Shown in pieces: positions 8,333 to 18,217 of a DNA stretch of 64,000 nt. The DNA is from Pacificoceanicola sp049341065 (GTDB taxonomy: Bacteria; Pseudomonadota; Alphaproteobacteria; Rhodobacterales; Rhodobacteraceae), in the NCBI RefSeq assembly GCF_049341065.1, contig NZ_JBMPIX010000006.1:124001-188000 (forward strand). The letters run 5' to 3'. The notes beneath the pieces were generated by a model that made no database searches, was not told where the DNA came from, and saw only the letters and a program-made list of their open reading frames with translations. Position numbers and translations under genes: made by a program. Numbering within the stretch: the first letter of the stretch is position 1; each line of letters opens with the position of its first letter.

Positions 8333-9514
8333 TCAGGGTTCGTGGAAGGCTTCGCGCGACTTGTAAAGCGGTTTCAGCAGATATTGCAGAACGGTCTTTT
8401 CCCCGGTGTGCAATTCCGCCTGCGCCAGCATCCCCGGACGAATCTCGATCGAGGCTTGCCGGTCGGTCAGCGAATCCATGTCGACGCGGATCGTGACCTT
8501 GTAATGCGCCTCGGTTTCGGGGCGACGTTCGTCCTTGAAGGTGTCGGCTGAAATCACGTCAACGCGGCCCTTGAGGGTGCCGTAAATCGTGTAGTCATAG
8601 GCGGTCAGCTTGATGGTTGCCTCCTGCCCCCGGCGGATATTGGCAATGTTCTCGGGTTTGACCTGAGCTTCGACGAAAAGCTCTTCGTCCACCGGGATGA
8701 TTTGCAGGATCTCTTCACCGGGGCGCACGACCCCGCCGATGGTGGTGACGGACAGCGTATTGACGATCCCGTGCATGGGGCTGGTCAGCACCGTGCGGTT
8801 CAATTGGTCCTGACTGGCCTTGAGGTTCTGGGTCAGCGTTGCCAGTTCCTTGAGCGTTTCCGAGTATTCCTCGGCGCGGGCAAGTTCGGTTTGCGTGACG
8901 ATCTCGTCGAACTGCTTTTTGGCATCCGCATGGGCCCGGCGCGCGCGCGTGACCTCGATCAACGCCACCACCTTCTTTTTCAGAAGGTTCTCCATCAAGT
9001 CCAATTCGCTTTGGGCCTGTGTCAGAACGCTCTTCGCACCGGCTTTGCGGCTTTGAAAATCGGATTGACGGGCTTGCAGCAGTGCCCGCTCCGACTGAAC
9101 CAGATCGGGCGAACGCATCGCCAAAGATGCGGGGGCATCGAAGGTGGATGCCCCGGCAAGTTCGGCCTCGAGCCGCAGGCGGCGGATCTCGAGAGCGGCG
9201 ATCTGATCCATCAGGTCTTCGACCGATGATTTGAACTGAGTGCCGTGCAGCCGCGCCAAAACGTCACCGCGCAGCACTTCGTCGCCTTCCTTGACCAACA
9301 GTTCGGCAAGGATGCCACCTTCGAGGTTTTGAATGATCTGCGGGCGCGAGGACGAAATAACCTCGCCTTCGGCGCGGACGATTTCATCCAGCCAAGCGTA
9401 AGAGGCCCAGATGATGAAGATCCAGACCGAGGCGGCGCACAGCCAGATAGTCAGCGAAGGGCCTTTGAGGTCGCGCGCCAACTGGGCGGAAAGGTTCGTG
9501 CTGCTTGTCGCCAT
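8333..9514 (-). CDS. HlyD-type membrane fusion protein of a type I secretion system
   Basis: 393 residues. A single transmembrane helix near residues 22-42 is followed by the first half-lipoyl segment (SSSRPQIIQNLEGGILAELLVKEGDEV), a long coiled coil (about 110-245), the second lipoyl half (GIVNTLSVTTIGGVVRPGEEI) and the C-terminal HlyD block with IEIRPGMLAQAELHTGEKTVLQYLLKP. It bridges the ABC exporter and TolC across the periplasm. Its ATG abuts the stop of the ABC gene, so it is the last gene of the adhesin operon. Confidence 0.93.
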   Translation of the reverse strand: MATSSTNLSAQLARDLKGPSLTIWLCAASVWIFIIWASYAWLDEIVRAEGEVISSSRPQIIQNLEGGILAELLVKEGDEVLRGDVLARLHGTQFKSSVEDLMDQIAALEIRRLRLEAELAGASTFDAPASLAMRSPDLVQSERALLQARQSDFQSRKAGAKSVLTQAQSELDLMENLLKKKVVALIEVTRARRAHADAKKQFDEIVTQTELARAEEYSETLKELATLTQNLKASQDQLNRTVLTSPMHGIVNTLSVTTIGGVVRPGEEILQIIPVDEELFVEAQVKPENIANIRRGQEATIKLTAYDYTIYGTLKGRVDVISADTFKDERRPETEAHYKVTIRVDMDSLTDRQASIEIRPGMLAQAELHTGEKTVLQYLLKPLYKSREAFHEP

Positions 9515-11731
9515 TTACGCGGCTCCCTGTGACGTGCTGCGAAGGTGGTCCAGCACCTGATCGCGCGGCCCATCGATGGCCATGCGGCCACCCGACAGGA
9601 TCAGCATGCGGCTGGCCAGAGACAGGATCGGAACGCGGTGCGTGGCGATGACCGTAGTGCGCCCGTCAAGCCAGCTTTCGAGCCGGGAAATCAGCGTCTT
9701 TTCAAGCGTCTGGTCCAGCGCCGCGGTGGGTTCGTCCAGCAGACAGACGTCCGGGTCCTGCAGCCAAAGCCGCGCCCAGCCGATGCTTTGGCGCTGGCCG
9801 ACCGACAGGCCTTCACCGCCGTCTCGGATGTCCAGATCCAACCCCTTGGGATGGGCTTTGACGAACTGGCCAAGGCCCGCGAAATCCAGCGCCTCGAACA
9901 GACGGTCGTCGTTGCGCTCCAGCATGCTCAGGTTGAGGTTGTCGCGCAAGGTGCCGTGGAACAACCGCACGTCTTGACCCAGATAGCCGATGCAACGGCG
10001 CAGGTCGCGCGGGTCGATCTGGCTCATTTCTGTACCGTCAATCAACACTTTGCCCTGTGTCGGCGCATAAAGACCGGTCAAAAGCTTCAGAAAGGTCGAT
10101 TTGCCCGAGCCATTGGTGCCAAGAATGGCCAGAGTCTGGCCCGGCTGGATCGCCAATTGCTTGAGGTCCAGAACCGGGGCGCCTTCGGGATCATAGTGAT
10201 AGGCGGCGTCGCGCAGCTCGAAATGACCGTTCAGCTTTTCGCGGCGCAGGTGAGTGCGTTCAGGGGCGCGGTCTTGCGCGGCATGGGCCAGCCCGTCCAG
10301 CCCGTCGAGCGCGGATTTGACGTTGCCCCAGCGGGCAAGGATGCCGGAAAGCTGCGTCAGCGGGGCAAGGGTCCGCGACGTCAGGATGCCGGTGGCGATG
10401 ATGGAGCCGACGGTGAATTCACCGGCAAACACAAGGTAGGTCCCGGTGATGACCGCAGCCACATAGGTGCCTTGCTGGATGCCTTGGCTCCAGAAAGTCA
10501 GGATCGAGGCAAGGCGGCGCTGCTCCGAGGATTTCAGCGCCTGAACGGCGGTCAATTCCTCCCACATGCGGCGGAAGCGGTCTTCGCCGCGCTGGGTTTT
10601 TATGGTGTCCAGCTCAACCACGGTTTCCTGCAAAAGCCGCGATTGCTTGGACGACGCGCCCTGCATTTCGCGGGTCAGCCGGATCATGCGCTTTTGCAGG
10701 AAAAACCCGGGAACGACCATCAGGATGCCGCCCGCAACCAGCACCCAGACGACGCTGCCCGCAATCGACCAAACGAGAAACAGGAAGACAAAGATAAAGG
10801 GGATGTCCGCCAGCGCGCCGACAGTCGAGGCGGTGAAAAATTCCCGCACCGAGCCGAATTCGCGCATCGAGGAAAACAGCTGCGAGGGTGAGCGCCCCGG
10901 CGTGTCCGACCGCATGCCCAAAAGCCGGTCCATCAGGGACTTCTGGATGCTCATTTCAATCTGGCGGCCAGCCCCGTCCAGCAGTTGCGAACGCGCAACC
11001 TTGAGGAACGCCTCCAGCAACAAGGCCAGCACTGCGCCCGCAGCCAGCACCCAAAGGGTGGCTTCTGACTGGTGCGGGATCACGCGGTCATAGACCTGCA
11101 AGGAAAACAGCGCGACCGAAACCGCCAGCAGATTGGCCACGAAAGAGCCAAGCGCGACTTCAAGGAAATGGCGTTTGAAACGGGCAAATTGCCCCCAGAA
11201 CCAATGTGATTGGACTGCATGGCTTGCGTGCGTTTCCGAAAGCGTCTTGACCGGGGCCTCGGCGTGGATCACTTGCCCGGAAAAGTAAGGCTCGAACTCG
11301 GCCAGGGCGACTTCGGAGCGGCGGTCGGGGGCGGCGACGTCATAGATCGACAGCCCCCAGTCCTCTTGCGACAGGATCAGAACCGCCTGCCCGTTCGACA
11401 TCAGCGCAAGCGCTGGCCAAAGATCGGGGTGCAATGTGGTCGTCTCGCGGGTTTCCGCGATCAGACCTGCAGCCTGAACCCCGGCTTGCAGGGCGTAACT
11501 GTCATAGCTGTCATCGCAGCCAGCGTTCTGCGACAGCGCCTCGAGGATGTCGGCGGATTTGGCTTCGACCCCCAGACGCCCGGCAAGCACATTGATCAGA
11601 TCTGCCCGGGATTTGGCGCGCTCGGAATACCGCGGCGCGCGGCGTGCCGCGTTGGCCGCCTGCGGCGCGGGGACGGCGCGCAACATGGCGCGCGCTTTTC
11701 CAGCAAGTCCGGACAGCGGTTGCGATGTCAA
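9515..11731 (-). CDS. Type I secretion ABC exporter with degenerate N-terminal C39-like domain
   Basis: 738 residues. Residues 1-150 look like the peptidase C39-like domain but show no catalytic QxxxC motif, so it probably binds substrate rather than cuts it. The membrane domain (about 180-470) is followed by a nucleotide-binding domain with Walker A GTNGSGKST, signature LSVGQRQ and Walker B VCLLDEPTAALD, then the switch His in IATHRV. This resembles LapB-type exporters of giant adhesins. It overlaps tolC by four bases. Substrate inferred: the adjacent Ig-repeat adhesin. Confidence 0.92.
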   Translation of the reverse strand: MTSQPLSGLAGKARAMLRAVPAPQAANAARRAPRYSERAKSRADLINVLAGRLGVEAKSADILEALSQNAGCDDSYDSYALQAGVQAAGLIAETRETTTLHPDLWPALALMSNGQAVLILSQEDWGLSIYDVAAPDRRSEVALAEFEPYFSGQVIHAEAPVKTLSETHASHAVQSHWFWGQFARFKRHFLEVALGSFVANLLAVSVALFSLQVYDRVIPHQSEATLWVLAAGAVLALLLEAFLKVARSQLLDGAGRQIEMSIQKSLMDRLLGMRSDTPGRSPSQLFSSMREFGSVREFFTASTVGALADIPFIFVFLFLVWSIAGSVVWVLVAGGILMVVPGFFLQKRMIRLTREMQGASSKQSRLLQETVVELDTIKTQRGEDRFRRMWEELTAVQALKSSEQRRLASILTFWSQGIQQGTYVAAVITGTYLVFAGEFTVGSIIATGILTSRTLAPLTQLSGILARWGNVKSALDGLDGLAHAAQDRAPERTHLRREKLNGHFELRDAAYHYDPEGAPVLDLKQLAIQPGQTLAILGTNGSGKSTFLKLLTGLYAPTQGKVLIDGTEMSQIDPRDLRRCIGYLGQDVRLFHGTLRDNLNLSMLERNDDRLFEALDFAGLGQFVKAHPKGLDLDIRDGGEGLSVGQRQSIGWARLWLQDPDVCLLDEPTAALDQTLEKTLISRLESWLDGRTTVIATHRVPILSLASRMLILSGGRMAIDGPRDQVLDHLRSTSQGAA

Positions 11732-13035
11732 ATGCTGGCCCCTTCCGCCAAGGCGCCCTTGAGCCGCGCCAGTTCAAGCTCGGCCCGGGCGGCTTTGTAT
11801 TTCAGTTCGATCTCGGTCTCCAACGCCTGCGCATAGGTTTCATAGACCCCGACAACATCCATCACCTGACGCTGGCCGCCTTCGTATTGGGCGCGGAACA
11901 AATCAAGGTTCTGCTTGGCCTGCGCGGTCAATGTCCCTGCCTCCCCCGCCTGACGCTTGAAAGCCTCCATCTGGCGGGACTGCGCCTGAATGCGGCGCTC
12001 GGCCACTTCGCGGGCTTCGGCGACCTTGCGGTCAGCGGTTTCCCTGGTGGCCTCGATGGCCTTGAACTCGGCCATCGTGCCGAGGCTGAACAGCGAATCC
12101 GTGGTGACATCCAACCCATAGCTGCCGTTGCTGCTGGCGCTGGCGGCCAACCCCGGCAGGTGCCCAGCGCGGGCGATCTTGGCCTCGGCGATTGTGCGTT
12201 CACGTTCAGCACGGGCGCGGATCACCCCCAGCGCCTCGCCTGCCGTACTGTCACGCAACCCGCCAATACCGCTGAGCGTATCCAGCGGGCGCGCGGACAT
12301 GGCGTTGAGTTCGGCCATTGCCGTGACGGTGGCTTCATGCGCTTCGCTTGATCGGGCACGCATCGCCGACAATTTTTGGCGCAACACATTTAGGTCTGAC
12401 ATGTCCGATACGCCGCCATTGACGCGTTCCTGCATGACCCATTCGAAATGCGCCATGTCTTTGAGCGCGGTATTGAGATGGCCGGACAGTTCAATATTTT
12501 CCTGCGCCTTGACATACAGCGCCAGCGCATCAGCGACCCGGCGGTTGCCGTCCTCGACCAAGGTCACGGCGGCGATCTCGACGTTGGCCTTGGCCAGATC
12601 GCGCTCGGCCACCTTGCGGCCATTGTCAAAGAGCACCTGATTGATCACCAGATCAGCGACGAAATCCCCCAGCGAGTTCAGCGACACGCGCGGCCCGATC
12701 CGCGGCATCCAGTTGTACTTGGCGGCCTGGGCACGCATCTGGGCAACACGCAGCTCGGCCTCGGCGACGCGCGCGTCAGAAGCGATCACCGCATCAGCCA
12801 CCCGCGCATAGGGCGTGCCGGACATCAGAACCGAAGGGCGAATCTGCAAAGCATGGATGATTTCCGAAGCGTCAGCCGGTTTGACCACAGCTTTCGTTGC
12901 CCCGCCCGAAGGGGCCTGAGCCTTGGGTTCGACGCCCATAAAGCGAGTGACCGTACCCTCGCCCATGTCTTTCATACATCCGGGTAACATCGCAAAAGCG
13001 ATGATCAAGCCCAGGTTCCGCCTGCTCGTGCTCAT
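11728..13035 (-). CDS. TolC-family outer membrane lipoprotein of the type I secretion system
   Basis: 435 residues. The start carries a lipoprotein signal (LIIAFAMLPGC, Cys about residue 20). Two repeats of the TolC helical fold follow, with the typical PRIGPRVSLNSLGDFVADLVINQ segment and long helices rich in Ala/Arg/Glu. It forms the outer-membrane channel for export. A 4-base overlap with the ABC gene and an 87-base gap after the adhesin place it second in the operon. The gap holds a GC hairpin. Confidence 0.88.
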   Translation of the reverse strand: MSTSRRNLGLIIAFAMLPGCMKDMGEGTVTRFMGVEPKAQAPSGGATKAVVKPADASEIIHALQIRPSVLMSGTPYARVADAVIASDARVAEAELRVAQMRAQAAKYNWMPRIGPRVSLNSLGDFVADLVINQVLFDNGRKVAERDLAKANVEIAAVTLVEDGNRRVADALALYVKAQENIELSGHLNTALKDMAHFEWVMQERVNGGVSDMSDLNVLRQKLSAMRARSSEAHEATVTAMAELNAMSARPLDTLSGIGGLRDSTAGEALGVIRARAERERTIAEAKIARAGHLPGLAASASSNGSYGLDVTTDSLFSLGTMAEFKAIEATRETADRKVAEAREVAERRIQAQSRQMEAFKRQAGEAGTLTAQAKQNLDLFRAQYEGGQRQVMDVVGVYETYAQALETEIELKYKAARAELELARLKGALAEGASI

Positions 13036-13081
13036 GTCGTGCCCCCGTATCGGCGCGAATTATAGTTATGTCGGGATCCGG

Positions 13082-13100
13082 GGCCCGGTTCAGCCGGGCC
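13082..13100 (-). other. Intercistronic hairpin between adhesin and TolC genes
   Basis: A perfect seven-pair GC stem (GGCCCGG / CCGGGCC, five-base loop) lies in the 87-base gap. No T-run follows on the minus strand, so it is not a standard terminator; it could stabilise or process the adhesin mRNA, or reduce expression of the export genes. Confidence 0.4.
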
Positions 13101-13122
13101 TCCGGACGTTACTCGTATAATC

Positions 13123-16100
13123 TTATACCAGCCCGTTCACGTTGGTGATGTCGTCATCGATAAAGAGCGTCGCATCGCCAAGCGAATAGGTGTTGAAGCC
13201 TTCTCCGTCCACGATGGTCGTTCCGGTATGGATGGCACCGGTGATCGTCACGCTGTCATCGCTGCCACCGTGCACGACAAGGGTGTCGGTGTTGCTGGAC
13301 AGGGCGGTGATCTGCGCCTCGGTGATGGTCAGGTTGGTGTCTTCTGCGAACCCAAGGTCGATGCTTTCGATCTGGAATTCGGACAGGGCGTCCGCCAGCA
13401 TATCGGTCATCACCACCTCGTTGGTGGTCGGATCGTCCGTCACCAGATAGTTGCCCGAGGTGTTGCCCGCCGCATCCGTGGAGGTCACGACCAGATGCGA
13501 GCCATCGGGAACCGCAGTGGCAAAGCTGTGATAGGTCACCCCCAGAGGGGCCACATCGATGGAGCTGTCCAGTGCCACGTCCACAACCGTCGGGGCGGTG
13601 TCCGGGTTTACGACCACGCCGATTTCGACCGTATTGTCGGTGATCTCGGTGCGGATTTCGTCGATTCCCAGGTGGTTACGGCCATAGCCTTCCCAACCCA
13701 GCGCGCCCGGTGCATCGGTGTCGATTGCGATGGTTTCAATGATCGAGGCGGTGTTGCCAGCCGCGTCAGTCGCTTCGATCAACGCCGTTGCGTTCAGCGT
13801 TCCCGTCGGGATCGACGACGGCGGAACATCAAGGCTCCAGTTGCCAGCGCTGTCGACGGCTGCCTCGTGGATCATGCCGCCAAGGGTGACCATGACGGTC
13901 GAACCCGCTTCGACCTGACCGTTCAGGGTGATGCCCTCGGCCGCTTCGGCCGCGTTCACCACGTTGTCGGCGGTGATTGGCGCGTCGGACATGTTCAGCA
14001 CGCTCACTTCGGTGTCGAAGGTCAGCGTGATCGCAGTGTTCGCCGTGTTGCCTGCACTGTCGGTGGTGACGATCTTGGCCGGGGCCGAGATTTCGCCCGA
14101 CAGCATCGCGCTGGCCGGAAGATCCACCGACCAGTTGCCAGCGCCGTCCACGACGCCTGCGTAGGACATGCCCTCAAAGATCACCTGAACCGAACCGCCG
14201 ATTTCGGTGGTGCCGGTCAGGGTCACCCCGTTGGCGGCCTCGACATGGTTGATCACTCCGTCGCCTTCGATCGGTGCGTTGCTGGGCGCAAAGTTCAGAA
14301 CTTCGGTATCAACACGAACCGAGTCCGTGCGCGTCAGTGTATTGCCCGCGCTGTCAGTGATCGTCGCGGTGATTTCGGCGGTATAGGTGCCGGGGGCAAT
14401 CTCGCCCGCGCTATAGGGCGCGGTCCAGACACCGTTGGCACCTGTCTGCACCGTGTGGCTGACGCCGTTCATGGTGACAGTGACCATTTCGCCCGGGTTC
14501 GAGGTGCCCGTCAGGACAACTCCGTCCGAGGCTTCGGCGAAGTTGACGATATCATCGCCTTCGACCGGGGCCGGGCTGATGGTCAGGATACCTGCATCGG
14601 TATCGACGCGAACCAATTGCGTCAGCGTGTCGGTGTTGCCCGCCGCGTCGGTCGAGACTGCCGTCAAAGTCACGCTGGTTTCACCCGAGGGGAGCTGCCC
14701 ACTGTTGTAGGTCACGGTCCAGTTGCCATTGGCATCGACCGAGGCCGGCAGGGACACGCCGCCCAGCGTCACCTGAACGGTGGCGCCCGGCTCGGTCGTG
14801 CCGGTCAGGGTCAGGCCCTGCGCCGCCTCTTGGGCGTTCAGCACGCCATCCGCGCCGCCCGGGGTCGAGGTGTTGGTGAAGTTGCGCACCAGCGTGTCAA
14901 CGTCCAGATCACCCGTCGCGGTAGCCGTGTTGCCCGCCGCATCGGTCGAGATCGCGCTAACCGGCAGGGTTTTCTCACCCGTCGGAATTTCAGCGGCACC
15001 ATAGTTGGCAGTCCAGCTGCCATCTGCGGCAACCGAGGCCGCTTTGGTCACAGCCCCAAGGGTCACCATCACGGCGGCCCCCGGCTCGGCCGTGCCGGTC
15101 AGTGTCACGCCGTCGGCATGTTCCGCCGCGTTGACCACACCATCGCCTTCGACGCCAGCGGTCTGCACCGTGACAGAGGTTGTGGTATCGACCGCAATGC
15201 TGCCCGAGGATGTCGTGCTGTTGCCCGCCGCGTCGGTCGCCGTGGCCGAAACCGCAAGGCTGGTTTCACCTTCTGGGATAAGGCCTGCGGGGATGTTCAC
15301 GGACCAGCTGCCATCAGCGGCAACCGACGCGGTCAAGGCGGTGCCGGAAACCATGACTTCGACGGAAGAGCCCGCCTCGGCGGTTCCGGTCAGGACAACA
15401 CCTGCAGCACGTTCACCCGCGTTGACCATGCCATCGCCGCCAACGGTCGAGGTTTTGATCGACAGCGAGATTTCGGTATCGACGTCAAAGCTGTGCGAGG
15501 TTGTCGCAACATTGCCCGCCGCGTCAGTGGCCACAATGGACGCGGTGGTCGTATAGGTGCCAGCGGGCAGATCGCCTGCGCCGAAGCTGACGCTCCAGCT
15601 GCCGTCGCTGCCTGCAATGGCGGAATGGGTCACGCCTTCAATGGTGACCTCGACGGTCGAGCCGGACTGCGACGTGCCCGACAGAGTCACGCCGGCGTCG
15701 TATTCGCCCTGACCGATCAGATCGTCGCCCGTCAGCGGAGCGTTGTCGAGACTGACCAGACCGATGGTGTCAACTTGCACGCTGTCGATCAGAACCGTCG
15801 AATTGCCAAAGCTGTCGGTCGCCGTGACCGTCACGTCGGTGGTGTATTCGCCCTCGGGGAAAACCGTGCCGTCAAAGGAGAAGGACCAGGTGCCGCCTTC
15901 GCCGACTACGACGCTTTGTTCATAGTCGCCCACGACCATCACCACGGTCGACCCGACTTCGGCTGTACCGCTCACGCCCACGCCGTCAGCGTAGTCGTCC
16001 GCGTTGAACAGATCGCCCAGCGAAACGGTGCCATCTTCGATCGCAATCGCCGGAGGCGTGGTGTCGATCTCAAAGCTTGGGCCGTCCAGATCGGTTGTGC

Positions 16101-16908
16101 TGCCGTCCGGATGGGTCACCACGACAACCACATCTTCGTAGACGCCATCTTCGGGGAAATCTTCGCCCTCGAAGATCACTTTCCAAAGGCCACTGTCGTT
16201 GATGACGGTCGTGACGGTCACATCGTCGATGGTAATCGCAACATCGTCGCCCGGCTCACCGGTGCCGGTGATCTCGAGTGTTGGGTCGTCACTTCCGCCG
16301 ATGTCGATGCTGGCATCCGGATCATCCACGGTGGGCGTTGCGGGGCCAGTTGTCACGCCCGTGCCGCCATCGCCGCCGTTGTCGCCGCCGGTCAGCCCCA
16401 GCAGGCCAAGGCCACCAAGGCCAATCCCAGCCGCGCCAAGGCCGCCAAGGCCCGTGACACCGCCCAGAAGGCCCGCGCCCAACATGCTGACTTCGTCATC
16501 ACCATAGGCGCTGACGTCGGCAACCACGGCCGGTTCATCGAGAAAGATCAGCTCGTCCGAGGGGCTCCATTTGCCCCAGGTTTCGGTCGGTCCGTACTGC
16601 GCATAAAGGGCGCCGCCCTCGGCCTCGACAAAGCTGACCTGATTGAGCTGCCCTTCGGAGCTGAGGAAAAGACGGTTATCGTCGTCGCCGGCGAAATATC
16701 CCTCGAGCACGATCACCCGGCCATCAGCGAGTGTAATCAGCAGGTCATCCGCTGCACGATCATATCCGCGCAGGTCCGCCTGATTGATGTTAAGGGAAAT
16801 ATCGTTGTCGGAACCTGCCTTGATCAGAAATCCCTGATCTTCACCAGCCACAGACCCACGCTCTACTGCACCCGTACGGGTACGGATCACGAAATCGATC
16901 GCGTTCAT
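13123..16908 (-). CDS. BapA-like Ig-repeat surface adhesin, type I secretion substrate (1261 aa)
   Basis: Residues 1-130 resemble the BapA N-terminal retention module (FVIRTRTGAVERGSVAGEDQ...), followed by a Gly/Leu-rich linker (GLLGGVTGLGGLGAAGIG) at about 140-175. About nine Ig-like units of roughly 97 residues follow (about 190-1065), each with a VTLTGTAEPG-like opening, a DGSWSV-type turn and a closing ATDAAGN...DT motif. The last 190 residues differ and probably carry the secretion signal; I see no RTX nonapeptides. There is no Sec signal peptide, as expected for type I export. Role inferred: biofilm or surface attachment. It heads the operon with its own TolC, ABC and HlyD genes. Confidence 0.9.
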   Translation of the reverse strand: MNAIDFVIRTRTGAVERGSVAGEDQGFLIKAGSDNDISLNINQADLRGYDRAADDLLITLADGRVIVLEGYFAGDDDNRLFLSSEGQLNQVSFVEAEGGALYAQYGPTETWGKWSPSDELIFLDEPAVVADVSAYGDDEVSMLGAGLLGGVTGLGGLGAAGIGLGGLGLLGLTGGDNGGDGGTGVTTGPATPTVDDPDASIDIGGSDDPTLEITGTGEPGDDVAITIDDVTVTTVINDSGLWKVIFEGEDFPEDGVYEDVVVVVTHPDGSTTDLDGPSFEIDTTPPAIAIEDGTVSLGDLFNADDYADGVGVSGTAEVGSTVVMVVGDYEQSVVVGEGGTWSFSFDGTVFPEGEYTTDVTVTATDSFGNSTVLIDSVQVDTIGLVSLDNAPLTGDDLIGQGEYDAGVTLSGTSQSGSTVEVTIEGVTHSAIAGSDGSWSVSFGAGDLPAGTYTTTASIVATDAAGNVATTSHSFDVDTEISLSIKTSTVGGDGMVNAGERAAGVVLTGTAEAGSSVEVMVSGTALTASVAADGSWSVNIPAGLIPEGETSLAVSATATDAAGNSTTSSGSIAVDTTTSVTVQTAGVEGDGVVNAAEHADGVTLTGTAEPGAAVMVTLGAVTKAASVAADGSWTANYGAAEIPTGEKTLPVSAISTDAAGNTATATGDLDVDTLVRNFTNTSTPGGADGVLNAQEAAQGLTLTGTTEPGATVQVTLGGVSLPASVDANGNWTVTYNSGQLPSGETSVTLTAVSTDAAGNTDTLTQLVRVDTDAGILTISPAPVEGDDIVNFAEASDGVVLTGTSNPGEMVTVTMNGVSHTVQTGANGVWTAPYSAGEIAPGTYTAEITATITDSAGNTLTRTDSVRVDTEVLNFAPSNAPIEGDGVINHVEAANGVTLTGTTEIGGSVQVIFEGMSYAGVVDGAGNWSVDLPASAMLSGEISAPAKIVTTDSAGNTANTAITLTFDTEVSVLNMSDAPITADNVVNAAEAAEGITLNGQVEAGSTVMVTLGGMIHEAAVDSAGNWSLDVPPSSIPTGTLNATALIEATDAAGNTASIIETIAIDTDAPGALGWEGYGRNHLGIDEIRTEITDNTVEIGVVVNPDTAPTVVDVALDSSIDVAPLGVTYHSFATAVPDGSHLVVTSTDAAGNTSGNYLVTDDPTTNEVVMTDMLADALSEFQIESIDLGFAEDTNLTITEAQITALSSNTDTLVVHGGSDDSVTITGAIHTGTTIVDGEGFNTYSLGDATLFIDDDITNVNGLV

Positions 16909-17109
16909 AGTTACACCGCTCTACCTCTGCGACGGCAGTTTTTTGCCGCCGTCAATTTTTTTTGTGATTTGGAATTATCGCATAATCGTAAATTTCGCTA
17001 GACGGAAAATTGACGGGGTAGGAAAATAGGGTGTGTTTTCCCGTGTTTACCACTAAATCGGCCCCGGATTGCGGCAACTTTGTGGCAAATTTGCCCCAAT
17101 TCCGTCTGA
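16909..17109 (-). promoter_or_regulatory. AT-rich regulatory region and 5' leader of the adhesin operon
   Basis: About 200 bases, clearly richer in A/T than the neighbours, lie upstream of the adhesin start. Within the leader, a GACGGC / GCCGTC stem with an A-rich loop sits next to an eight-A run on the transcribed strand. No gene is seen. I cannot fix a -35/-10 pair with confidence. Confidence 0.4.
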
Positions 17110-18204
17110 TTACAATTCGACGGCTTGCCCGCTCGATGCTGATTTCTGCGCCGCCAATCCCATGCGAACAGCCCATGCGCCGTCGTCCAGGGTCACGTCA
17201 GGGCGGGCCTGGCCGCGCACCACGGACAAAAAGCGTTGATGCTGATAAAAGGTGGATCCGTTGTGATCCCCCGCTTCAAGCAGCGTCGGATCGACTGGAA
17301 TTTCCACGGCTTGCGGGCCCTTTGGCTGGCGCGGGCTGACGATCACCTTGGCGGTGGGCGGCAATCCCAGATGGGTCGGCCAAAATCGCCCCGGCCCGGG
17401 AACAAAGGCTTCGATCTTGCCTTTTGGCCCGACGGCTGAAAGCTCTTCCTGATAGGTGGACCCTTCGGCGTACATGCACAATTCAAGCATCGCTCGGGCG
17501 CCGCTGGCGAAATCGACAATGACATAGCCGCTGTCCCAGATATCCGGCGTTTCACCGTCATAAGTTTCGTCCAGATGGTTCACCACCTGCCCGGCACTCG
17601 CCATGACGCGCACCGGATCGGATTGCAAGACAAGGCGCATCAGGTCAAAGAAGTGACAGCATTTTTCGACCAGTGTCCCGCCGGTATTGCGATTGAAGCG
17701 GTTCCAATCCCCGACCTTGGGCAAGAACGGAAACCGATGTTCGCGGATCGAGAACATGGTAACGCCGCCAGTCGCGCGCTCCAACTGCTCGACAAAGGTG
17801 GCGACGGGCGGCATATAGCGGTACTCCATCGCCACCCAGATCGGCGCCGGGTATGTGCTGCGCAGCGCCTCCAGGCGGGCGCCCTGCGCTTCGCTTGTAT
17901 AAAGCGGCTTTTCCATCAGCATCGGCAGCGGGCGAAGGCGCGCCACCTCTTCCAATTGATCCACATGGGTGTGGTTCGGGCTGACCACCAGCAGGCAATC
18001 CAGTTCCTCCTGCGCCAGCAGTTCCGCGATCGACCCGCAGAGCTTAGCATTGGGGGCGATGGCTTTGGCAGCGTTGGCCATCAACTCGTTCGGCTCAAAG
18101 ATCGCAGCGACGCGAGCGCCGGGCAACAGGGCGATGTTACGAAGGTGCTCTTGCCCCATCATGCCGCAACCGATGATGCCGTAGTTGATGATGTCCTGTG
18201 CCAC
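17110..18204 (-). CDS. Gfo/Idh/MocA family protein; candidate NAD+-dependent sulfoquinovosidase-type glycosidase
   Basis: 364 residues. The start is set at GTG 18204, preceded by AAGGAAG; a longer in-frame ATG reads through the regulator's end. The Rossmann fold opens with YGIIGCGMMGQEHL, and the family EKP motif is present (MLMEKPLYTSE), followed by the C-terminal beta-sheet domain (GGTLVEKCCHFFDLMR). Such proteins use NAD(P) to oxidise sugars, and one branch (glycoside hydrolase family 188, SqgA) uses NAD+ to cleave sulfoquinovosides. Because it is paired with a sulfo-SMO-like enzyme set, the glycosidase role is a reasonable inference, not shown. It follows the GntR gene by 13 bases. Confidence 0.75.
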   Translation of the reverse strand: MAQDIINYGIIGCGMMGQEHLRNIALLPGARVAAIFEPNELMANAAKAIAPNAKLCGSIAELLAQEELDCLLVVSPNHTHVDQLEEVARLRPLPMLMEKPLYTSEAQGARLEALRSTYPAPIWVAMEYRYMPPVATFVEQLERATGGVTMFSIREHRFPFLPKVGDWNRFNRNTGGTLVEKCCHFFDLMRLVLQSDPVRVMASAGQVVNHLDETYDGETPDIWDSGYVIVDFASGARAMLELCMYAEGSTYQEELSAVGPKGKIEAFVPGPGRFWPTHLGLPPTAKVIVSPRQPKGPQAVEIPVDPTLLEAGDHNGSTFYQHQRFLSVVRGQARPDVTLDDGAWAVRMGLAAQKSASSGQAVEL

Positions 18205-18217
18205 GTCAGCTCTTCCT

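Noticed and set aside
13228..17001. 1257-residue open frame on the plus strand opposite the adhesin
   Set aside because: It mirrors the repeat structure of the adhesin gene, has no domains, and arises from high GC3 on the opposite strand.
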